Assembly (NCBI RefSeq): GCF_964204645.1
Contig: NC_134027.1
Location: 16,606,485-16,670,484 of the forward strand
Reading direction: 5' to 3'
Source: Tubulanus polymorphus
Taxonomy: Eukaryota; Nemertea; Palaeonemertea; Tubulaniformes; Tubulanidae
DNA length: 64,000 nucleotides
The notes under the pieces are model-generated. The model was not told the DNA's origin. It did no database searches and worked only from the letters and a program-made list of their open reading frames with translations. Positions 9,742-19,099 of this stretch are shown piece by piece. A program made the position numbers and the translations under genes. Each line of letters starts with the position of its first letter. Position 1 is the stretch's first letter.

Positions 9742-12079
9742 TTAACCCTTTAAACCCTGACGTTTAATATTACCTTTTACTATATACCTGGCTTCGGGGG
9801 GCAAAAATACCCTGTATTCAAATAGCTGTAAAATTTTAACTTATAAAAATATCTACATGAAATAAAGTTTATTAGACAGTACAGGAAGTAAGCTTCTCAA
9901 AAAACATATCAAACACTCACCCTACTCCCAGTATCTTTGAAGTGAATGCCACTTTCGGAAGCAGTTTTCAGCTTCAGTGCCGATACAGAGAAAAACGTTA
10001 CATAACATACACCTATATACAGTTTTGCGTCTTTTAGGGAGATTTACATCCCCATTCCTTTTTGCACGCTTATATCGTTCATCACAAACAACACAACGAT
10101 TGTTAGAAGTAGCCTCTGCTCCCCTTTCTGGAAAATGTTGTCCAGCATTCAGTCTTTGTAGATCATGTTCATGCTCGCGACGTTGACCGAGAACAGGTTC
10201 GTCCCTATTTGCAACATGATCATCCACAAGATCATGAAGAGTTTATCAACAAAATCATGGAAGCAATAGGATGCTACTGGTGATGGATTGGTCTTTCTTT
10301 TGAGTATGTATGCATTATAAATGGCCCACATCATAAATTTGACAATAAGTCTACGCGGCCATCTGAAATGACGTCTGCACTTGACCTTCTTTGTATGTTG
10401 GTCATTGAGATCAACTCCTCCAATGTGCATATTACATTTTTTACTATACTAGGAGCAGGGACTTGAACCCTGCCCCTTCTGCAGCTATGTATCTCCTTAC
10501 TTCAGTGTCAGGAGATTTTACATGAGCAGTAGAGAGGAAGTGGATTGGCTTTTTTTCCATCCACACAAGAGCGGCTACCTTTCCGTTGAAACGGCGCTTA
10601 TATTCACCACGTGCTAACTCGTTCACTGTTTTGATACTTACAGGAAATCTCTTCCTGTTTGTCATTATAGTTCCAACAATACAAGTGTTCATATTGTCCA
10701 GAAGATATTCACTAAGGAAAACACTACTGTAAAAACGGTCCACATATACGCAGTAACCATGGTTCGCAAGGGGTTTACAAAGACGTCGAACTAAATTTCC
10801 GGTTGCACCGAGAACTTCCACATCCTCAGGATCATTTTGTGCACCTGTATATACTTCTGCATTTATAATATATCGATTGTCACTGTCACACAATAAAAAA
10901 GTTTTTATACCCCATTTTACGGGCTTGTCTTTGAGGTATTGTTTTATTGAGAGTTAATTTTTCGTCGGGATCATGCCCTCGTCTAAGGACACATTTTCAC
11001 CAGGCACATAAAAATTCTTGAACTTTGTCAACAAATGATCCAGCACTGGTCTAGTTTTATAGATTTTATCATCTTTGTTGAGGGTGGGGTCTTCCTCATT
11101 TACACAGTGTAGAAAAGTCCATATTGCTAGGAATCGATCCCTGCTCATAACTTTTTTGAAGCCCGGGGTTGATAAAAGCCAACTGTTTTGACTCCAATAA
11201 TCAGAATAGCGATATTTATAAATCAGGCACTCCATGGTTATTCGCAGGCCAAAGAATGCTTTTAGTTCATTTATGGTCACACTACGCCAGACTACGTCTG
11301 GCTTGACGATTTTTTTCGGCTTTGAGGAGGTGCCACAATTCATTGTCCCATACTAAATCTAAATATTCAGCTGGTGAACCTTCAGCAGTGATGGTGTCAG
11401 GGATACTTTTCACACTAGGGATTTCCAAAGGTGTAAAAGGAAGTTCATTATGAGCAGCAACATTTTCTATCAAATTATCAATTATTGGTTGACAATTACC
11501 AATATTGCCACCAGCTCGACGACCCCTGCGGGCACAGCCCCAACGTGCCCCTCGATTTCCAGCTCTACCTATCTGACCACCACATTGATTGCCACACTGA
11601 CCTCTAACTGCTCGACCACGTCCACGCTGCTGTTGGTTGATAGGAGGTACACGTAGGCCTACGGGTTCACTGTCAGTGTCACTTGACACGTGGTAATTTA
11701 TCGGTGATTGTGACCAAACTTGAGCACCGACTCCCCTTCCTAAAGGACGGCTTCTTGGATGAATATGGGAAGGAGTAGATTAATGTAGTTGTTTATTAGA
11801 ATTAGACAGTTCATCATCACTGCTGCTGACATCATGAGTAGGTCTGTTCCCAGCTCTACATCCAGTACTTGTACTCAGTGCAACATTGTCCATAATATTG
11901 TTCGTATGAGAAGCTGCAGGGTCAATGTCCGGTCCATTTCTATCACTACCTGATTCATAATTATTGTCATTTTGTGATGAATTATCAACTAACGTCAACG
12001 TACCTTCTTCAAAACTCTCATCTTCTGTCTCAAAATCACTATCATCACGATGATCTCTAGGGTGAGATCGAAACGTCAT
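9742..12079 (-). pseudogene. Broken piggyBac transposase (PGBD4-like)
   Basis: Successive minus-strand frames carry, in order: an acidic N-terminus (12079-11780), an Arg/Gly-rich linker (about 11689-11400), the start of the DDE_Tnp_1_7 domain with VSRDRFLAIWTFLHC-type sequence, the first catalytic motif SLDEGM (about 10980), the second (VYVDRFYSS, about 10740), the third (GGVDLNDQ, about 10410), and a Cys-rich C-terminal finger (CVVCDERY...CMLCNVFLC, about 10110-9990). At least four frame changes or stops separate these blocks, so the protein is not made. On the plus strand a TTAA followed by CCCTTTAAACCCTGACG at 9742 fits a piggyBac left end. The matching right end was not found and may be lost. 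Confidence 0.85.
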
Positions 12080-12214
12080 GTTTTTACAATTTAGATTGTT
12101 TCAATAAATAAACATACTATGGATAGCCAGCAGTAGAGCTGTGAATATAGTGAATGTTGTTTCATAGATTTTATACATAGGCTACGAGTACTGAGTTCAC
12201 ACACGTGTATGTTT

Positions 12215-12613
12215 GTTTGGCAAACCACATGTATTCATTGTACAGTATTTATATATACCGCACTATAGCGCCAGTGCGCCGATGATCATTACACAGCAGT
12301 CTAATGTTAAAGATTACAGGCGTGCAGTATTCAACGTAGACACAATACATTTAATACATGCAATCAAACAATGAGCGCTTATCCTGCTATTTAAAGTTAG
12401 AAACAGCAGATCACAATGCTTAATTACATACAGTGGTAAAGACTATCAACTACTGTGAGAATGACCATAGTACTGTGTTAAAAGTGACTTATGTAAAAAC
12501 ATGAAGAAGCACCTTGCTTAAAAACCGACAATAGCCTAAGTGCAACTTTTTAAACTGAAAACTTGACCTCCACTTATACACCGGGTTGACTTGTACCCGA
12601 GAAAATACGGTAC
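12215..12613. repeat. 3' part of TACCGTATTTTC TIR element
   Basis: Matches 1345-1726, ending in GAGAAAATACGGTA. The left TIR is absent; the sequence begins where the broken piggyBac ends. Confidence 0.6.
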
Positions 12614-12927
12614 GTAAGGCTGAATTTGTAAAATATGGCTATAGCAGCCATCGTGCATGTTATCCAAAACGAACTCATCTGTAATATATAATCTTCTCCA
12701 CTACAACGATTTGATAAAAGGTAAAATAGTGATCTGGAAATGCTTCTTCAGCTTCCAAAATTATTCATTTTCAAACAAATTTAGCTGTGGCAACCATCTT
12801 GGATGACCCATTTTCAGAAAACGTTCATGACCCTGCTACCGGACATCATTTTTTAGCCAAAGCATTAGTGAGAAAGTTTTAGTTCTAAAAGATTACCTGT
12901 GTTTTACCATACAAGGCTTGTGTTTAC

Positions 12928-13146
12928 CTTAATTCTAATGCTTTTTTGTATGCAAGGCATATCGGTACACTTTTCCAACAGTTTAGCTTCCTCTTCATTG
13001 CCAGTAAGAATGGAAGCCTCCTTAGCAGCACCTACTGCAACCACTTCATCTGGCGGAATACTAAAAAGCATTTCAGCATGTGGAAAATAATTCTGAATCT
13101 GCTGCTGTAGATAAGGAATTTTAGTTGAGCCACCACACAATATGAC
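12928..13146 (-). CDS. HSPA14: HSPA14 exon, end of nucleotide-binding domain
   Basis: A 73-codon exon in phase 0 at both ends: acceptor CATACTGTAG at 13147, donor AAG|GTAAAC at 12927. It encodes VILCGGSTKIPYLQQQI, the Hsp70 adenosine-site motif, then SIPPDEVVAVGAAKEA, the conserved 'PDE-x-VA-x-GAA' block that closes the ATPase domain. The final residues (IQKSIRIK) match the position where HSPA14 enters its substrate domain, which continues in the exon at 4882-5043. The intron downstream is 7.9 kb and holds the first piggyBac, LTR-A and repeat R1. Confidence 0.92.
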
Positions 13147-13574
13147 CTACAGTATGAAAAAAGAAAGGATTGGAATGTGTATTATCTCTGTTCAAGTGAA
13201 CAGTTCGACTGTATTAGTTGTCAAGTAGGAATAATTTAACCCAGTAAACACTTAACATTAGATCAAGGGTCAGGACAATTTGAAAACTCTTCAAATGTTT
13301 TTTTCAGGCACAATTTCCTTAGGATGTGCCTAAGACAATTGTTTCTTTAGGCCCACCGCACACATTACCGAAAAAATGTTGTTTCCTCATTAAGAACGTT
13401 TTCGCTGTGTCTTGTTATGCCATGTGGGGGGAGTAAAAAAACAAAACGCCGAACAGAAAAACGTTTTTCACGAAACAAGCACTGCTTGATTGGCGAAAAA
13501 CATTGTGTCTTGCAAAACATCCACGGCTGAATAACCAATCGGCAATGTATCACATGGCATTACAAAAATTGATA

Positions 13575-14676
13575 TGAATAAATTGCCCATGGGCAAAGTG
13601 TGGTTTACCTTGAAAGCTAGAGGTTGTTTGGGGTAAGGGCATTGCTTGAAAAATCTTTTTAATTTGTGACTTCAAAGTTCTACAAGTTTAAATATTGTAT
13701 TTTATCTTTCTTAAAGGATTATTTTGTAGGCAAATAAGACCAAAGATATACATTTGTTTATGGCTTCACATTCAGATTTTATATTTTCATGTTTTTCATA
13801 AAATGAAAAAATATTCAAATAAAATTCATATAATGTCACATATCAGAGGGTGGCTGAATGTATGGCCGCGGAAGCTAAAATATCGGTGCAGTAAGAAATC
13901 AGCGTATTAGATCGTTTTTAATCCTGGAATTTACCACTACAATATTCACACCTCGACCTATACCTATAGTTTGCTGCTTAGTATTTTCAGATCACAAGAA
14001 ATTGCAATTTATCACAAATTCTATCAAACAGAAAACACACGCTCATCTTCTGCTGATGAAATGTCAAACGAGCCTGCAAGCAGCGTTACGGTATCACTAT
14101 AGTAGTGTATACTGTGCGCGCGCGTGTGTGTGTGCAACAATCTAATGTAATGATTTCCGCGCACACGTGGAGGCCTTGTGTAAGTGAATGTTCGCTTACA
14201 CTTCAATGTCAATCAAATCAATCACTGGGTATCAAAATGAAACAATACCTATGGCGGATGATAATTACTTTCTCACTGGAAATGAGCATTTGAAATTCGC
14301 ACGTATACGGCACCTAGTCGGATGAAACGTTCGCCATTCTATGGCTTTTCCATAATTATTTTAGTAGCGCCGGAATTCCCCTAAATCCCAAAAAACAGCC
14401 AATCACATTCGCTCATAGAGACAACACCCCCCAACCGAGGTAATTGCAATTTTATACACGAGAGCTAAGAATTTTCCCGCCAAAAACAGTTTTCGTAGAA
14501 TTTTAACAATGTTGACCATGTCATCGATGGAGGTTCGCCATGTCTTCAATCGCATCGATTATACGACGTTTAAGCCGAGAACTAATGAAACAAATGCTCA
14601 CATAAAAAAAACGTACCGCAATTTTACATGAATTGGCTCACTGCCAACTTCATATCGCTGACAAAGGTAAACCAAA
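13575..14676. repeat. Interspersed repeat R1, copy 2
   Basis: An uninterrupted copy from 'AAATTGCCCATGGGCAAAGTG' to 'GCTGACAAAGGTAAACC'. It shows the sequence across the site where LTR-A is inserted in copy 1 (GGAATTCCCCTAAATCCCAAAAAACAGCC, about 14371-14399). A GT-rich stretch lies at 14110-14132. Confidence 0.7.
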
Positions 14677-15583
14677 AACCAAGTTTATTGTTGTCACCAT
14701 GAATTTCATGGTGCAAGAAATGATTTCTGTGCATTTTCGTTATGTCCATTGAACGTTTTATCGCTTGCGGTCAAAATGTTTTACAAAAAACGTTTTGAGC
14801 ATGTTTTCTGCTTTGGCGAAATATATGTTATGCTGTGTGCAGCAGGCTTTAGGATCCTGAATAGTGTTTCAATTATTCAATCACACGCATTGAGTATTTT
14901 CTGGAAAGGGCAGCCTAAAAGTGTGAAGATCGCATATAAGAATAGAATTTATAGGTACTGAATATGAAATGTTGAATTAAAGACATTAGACTTGAAGCAT
15001 AGTAAGAATATTTCAACAACCTTTAGAACTTTCTTGCCTTGAAGGACATGCTAAGATTATGCCGAATTAGGTAGATTTTCAAATAAGAAGGCAATTCGCA
15101 GCAAGAAAAAGTAAAATTGAATCTTATTTTTAGTGTAAATGGGCAAAATAGGGCATCTGTGTTTAGCTTAACTTTTTTGCACAGCGATGTCCCCTTTTCT
15201 AGAAAAGTTTGTGCCTATCCTGTGAAAATCATGGCTATGGGCGTGCTTAAAAAGTCCCAGAAAATAGTAAAAAGTTAACGGCATCATGGTGTAGTCGGTC
15301 GCTTGTAAACGAAAAACCTCAAAAATCGTTGAAAATAACAGTTACTGTCCATTGTGGTTTATTCCAATAATGTGCCCTTTTCTTTGGTGAGGCAGCCAAA
15401 ATTGAACCCTGAATACACCCTTGGGACAAAATACAGGGTAGTTAATAGGCATACCCCATATTTTATACAATATCTTGCTATTAGCTATTATGATTAAATC
15501 TATAGGTTATTGGGATAAGTGTCCAGTTTGGATAACATCCTGCGATATACTTTTTAAGACATAACAAAATTCAGTGTTGCCAG
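14677..15583. other. No gene seen
   Basis: AT-rich sequence between repeat R1 and the solo LTR. No supported frame. Confidence 0.45.
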
Positions 15584-16053
15584 TGTCACCCTGATATAAT
15601 TTGCATATTTCGTAATCATATAGATCTACAATGTCATATCGAACAGTTCATAACATTTCATAGCTCTACTACATATTAAAAATAATAATAATAATAATAA
15701 TAATAATATAATATAACTTATGACTATAGTGTCAATATGTGCTTTAAGGTCGTAATCAACATGTGACATTACTCAACATGTTTTCACGATAATTAGCTAT
15801 AGTCAGTGCTCATCGATAATTAATCAATGTCTCTCAAACATGTCACTAGGTGTTTGTTTGTGAGTCCTGATGTCTACAACTTGTCTGACACCTAGTTCTC
15901 ACATTATACTCATGATTCTGTATATAAAGACTATGTAAAGCTATGATAATGATTCTCATTGCGGGATGCAATAAAGATTGTACATATAAGGTTTAACTGC
16001 CTCGTTGTTCCTGATGGATGGAATCCTGTACCGCTGGCGTAAATGCTAGTTCC

Positions 16054-16104
<51 letters not shown>

Positions 16105-16154
16105 ATACAACAACCAGCCAGCCAGCCAGCCAATACAACAACCAGCCGTTTACA
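15584..16154 (+). mobile_element. Solo LTR of LTR-A with GCCA expansion
   Basis: Matches the LTR-A LTR in opposite genomic orientation: TGTCACCC at 15584 to TTTACA at 16154. It is flanked by a 4-bp duplication, CCAG, at 15580-15583 and 16155-16158. It is 79 bp longer than the 492-bp LTRs, because the native 'CCAGCCAGCCTGCCGATACAACAACC' region has become a (CCAG)n tract at about 16055-16150. The AATAAAG signal is at about 15969. A solo LTR implies past LTR-LTR recombination. Confidence 0.88.
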
Positions 16155-16819
16155 CCAGCACCTAGCTATAGTATTTCCGGAACTCAAGTTCATTCCCTGT
16201 ACCATTGGCCCTTCCAATGTGCATAGCTTGCTTTAGCTCGGAATGCTAAGTAACTGGCAAGAAAATTTAAAAAAATTACTACTGTCTGTCACACATGCTC
16301 TCTGTACGACGTTTTGGTCCGTAATTTCGTTAATAATCAATCTATCTGTGAATATGTTATGCATCAATTTGTTCAGTAAGCAAATTGCATTCAGAAATTA
16401 ATAATGAAAAGGCAAAAATTTGCTTGTTTTTTCATCTATCAGCGACAGTTTACCTAGCATATGCTCATGTAATGCTGAAAAACGGTGCCACCTACATTGC
16501 TATGTTATGCTTATTAATAGGTGAAGATATCAGAGAAACATCTCTGAGCGTCGGCATTATGGGAGCCGTATGCTGAGTAACCTATCACTCAGCAATGAAA
16601 ACAAAAACAACTTGAATCAACCCAATTTCAAAAATGGTTCTCCCAGCACAGCAAAGGGCAACAGGGTCTTCTAGCCACCCGATCACCCGCCATTTTGGAC
16701 AGGAGATTATGAAAATATTAACCAAAATTAAATTGTTGGGAATCTCAAGAACTTCTACCACAATTAGACCAAAATCATCTATAGGAGTGTACTGCAAGCT
16801 ATCTCCGGTTACAAGCTAG

Positions 16820-17040
16820 AATTTGTGGGGAACATACCTTCCCATCAATATTATGTACCAAATCAGATTAAATTTAACATGAACGAAATTAAGGCCATTG
16901 AGGAAGAGTTAGAAATATTTGAGAAAAAAGGGATTATCGAAGAGGTTGATCATGTAGGATGGGAGTTTATTTTGCACATTTTCATTAGGCCAAAGAAAGA
17001 AGATATAGGGTTATACTGAACCTCACGAAATTGAACGGAC
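16820..17040 (+). pseudogene. DIRS/Ngaro-like reverse transcriptase fragment
   Basis: Plus-strand translation gives IKAIEEELEIFEKKGIIEEV, then FIRPKKED, then a one-base shift and VILNLTKLN. This is the start of an RT domain (the 'E-I-x-x-LL-x-KG-x-I' helix, then the 'F-x-x-PKK-DG-x-R-x-I-x-NL-x-x-LN' motif). The orientation is opposite to the large DIRS element next to it. About 70 codons, frameshifted and truncated. Confidence 0.6.
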
Positions 17041-17061
17041 ACATTGAGTAGCAACATTTCA

Positions 17062-17331
17062 AAATTACAATTTTTAAAACTAAAATTTGTATTTCTGAGT
17101 AGTACTTACCCTTTCCTATGGTTTTTGACAATATTTTCTAAATTTGGATTGATCGCCTATGGTTTTTCGATACAACCCGGCCTTGCAGTATTGCATTTAG
17201 CTTCCGGTGAAATCTCCCATCTTTTTATGCCAAAGCAGACCCAAGAATGCAGGTAGGCCGGGCAGGTGGGCAGGACTCCCACCATTGGAAAGGGTAAGTA
17301 CTACTTGTAAATACAAATTTTAGTTTAAAAA
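17062..17331. repeat. Long inverted repeat, about 53-bp arms
   Basis: The stretch at 17062-17115 (ATTACAATTTTTAAAACTAA...ACTTACCCTTTCC) is the reverse complement of 17275-17331, with a handful of mismatches. The arms enclose about 160 bp. They lie just beyond the 3' side of the DIRS tyrosine recombinase, where DIRS elements carry inverted terminal or internal complementary repeats. That link is an inference. Confidence 0.6.
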
Positions 17332-17364
17332 ATAGTAATATTTCTGTCAAATACTGTATCCTTT

Positions 17365-18234
17365 ACTATGGTTTTTGCTGGACTAGCCTAGCACAAGGAT
17401 GGTGAGAAAGGTTGATAGAAAAACCACTGCACAATCCCAAGGTAAGAGGGAAAAAAGAGAGCACTGTCCCAAGCACAGAATGGAGCACTGTAGCACAAGG
17501 AAGACCAGTTGGCCACAGCTCAGGGCCCCCGCCGAATTTTGCAAAATTAATGCTTGCGAACATGAGCTCAAACTAAGTACACGGATACACCACTTGTCAT
17601 CCTGACAATGCAAACATAAAAATTCAATAAAAATGTACTCGATTAGTGCAGAGACCCAGCGGGCCACTGCATCCCGGGAAATATAACCCTTCAGGTGATC
17701 CAGCAGCAGAATAAATTCCACATGCGCGGACCCCTTCATGGTGCAGAGCGATCTCAATAAAAACATAACGCCCATACAGGACATAACGTCTTGTCCGGTA
17801 GAACCGGTTCAACTCGATGTTTTATAGTTTCTATTCGCCATTGATGACCGACCAAGCCTGGTTGTTGGTTACTCAAAAGCAGGCTGCAGTGGAACGAATT
17901 CCTTCGCTGGCACGAAGACAATATGACCTTGTCGAACTCAAAGTGCATGTTTTTCAGAATGACGGGCTGAACAAGCCAAGAACAGCAGAATACAAATTAA
18001 GAAATGACGCTTCGGAAAGATGTTCAAATGGAGCCTCCATTGACTTCTTCAAAATTAATGACAGATCCCATGGTGGAACTTTTATCAGTACCCCAGGCCT
18101 GGAAACAAAAACCCTGCAACAAGCTGGGATATCGGATGATCAGCTGTTACATTTGGCCATCCAGAAGCACGCAATGTATGGAAAAGTAGTGGAGCGGTAA
18201 CCTTTAATAGTTACAACCTGCAGGCCTTTTACTA
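17365..18234 (-). pseudogene. DIRS tyrosine recombinase, C-terminal part
   Basis: Minus-strand blocks in shifting frames match DIRS-type tyrosine recombinases: GLQVVTIKGYRS (18230-18190), VPPWDLSLILKK with PFEHLSEASF (about 18100-18030), RHSEKHALSVRQGHIVF (about 17975-17920), VEPVLPDKTLCPVWAL (about 17800-17765), and GYISRDAVARWVSALI (about 17695-17645). Stops and frameshifts separate them. The remainder of the same protein lies at 22149-22330, on the far side of two TTAA insertions. Removing 18235-22144 brings the two halves back into a single frame. The catalytic C-terminal tyrosine was not located. Confidence 0.72.
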
Positions 18235-18238
18235 TTAA

Positions 18239-18566
18239 CTCTTTTCCTGCCAGGCCTATTTTTCAGGAAATACTTTGCCAGGATTTCCATGTTTTTCAGA
18301 GATTGCAGAGAGGGTATTTTGCATAAAATATGGCCATTCATGCATGTTCAGCACCCATTTCAATAGATGACGTCACTAACACACTACATAAAATGACTGA
18401 TGATAGTTTATTTTAGTAGTAAAGGGCAATAAACTAACTGGTGTTTGGCGATGAATTCGCCATCTATCGTTTAAGTTAAGAAACAAGTCAACCGTACCAG
18501 TACAGTTTTGGCAGGCAAGTGGTGGGAGATATCAAACGTACCAATACGTTAATGGCAGGCAATGAG
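18239..18566. mobile_element. piggyBac-type MITE, copy A
   Basis: Flanked by TTAA at 18235-18238 and 18567-18570. Ends are CTCTTTTCCTGCCAGGCC and the inverse of CTCATTGCCTGCCATTAACG. 328 bp, no frame. Close relatives lie at 27526-27983 and 61341-61730. Its right TTAA is also the left TTAA of the large piggyBac, so the two elements lie back to back. Confidence 0.8.
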
Positions 18567-19099
18567 TTAACCCTTTCGCTGCGTACACGCTTGCACCGCC
18601 CCGTACGTAAGGTATTTTCCGAAAAATTCTATTTTCTTCAAATTGTTTTTAACCCCGATTTTTCGCGTTTTTATCGAAGATTATGATGTTATTTAGTGAA
18701 AATCAGTAAAAAATCATACCAACAGCCTTTTCTGTAGGGGGGGGGGCGTGTTGGGGGGGGGTCAGGATGGGTTAGAAATTTTTTTTTTCAGTTTTTCACC
18801 CAAGTGCCTATCTCAGTCTTTGGTGATTGATGCTACGGTGTGGATGAAAGAAATTCAATTGATATGGGATATCCTTTTCCGCTGGTAGAGGTACGTAAGT
18901 GGGGAGGCTAAAAATCAAATTGAGATTTTGCAAACTAATTATCTTTTATTTTTCAGTAAAAGCAACGCAACAGTAATTACAATGACAAAAAAAAACAAAA
19001 CATCTTGCATGCAGTCCGCAAAACATAATGGTAAGTCAAACAAATATAGTGTTTTCTACATGCAAATCATTTCTAGCGAAGTCGACAGTTAGAAATTAT

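Noticed and set aside
10444-10480. tRNA-like B box (GGTTCAAGTCCC on the minus strand)
   Set aside because: It lies inside the broken piggyBac coding region between catalytic blocks; no A box or cloverleaf accompanies it.
15931-16236. Three overlapping frames rich in Leu-Ala-Gly-Trp or Pro-Ala-Ser-Gln
   Set aside because: They are translations of the CCAG microsatellite in the solo LTR.
17817-18200. 127-codon plus-strand frame
   Set aside because: The opposite strand carries ordered tyrosine recombinase motifs of the DIRS element, which explain the region better; the plus-strand translation has no recognised domain.
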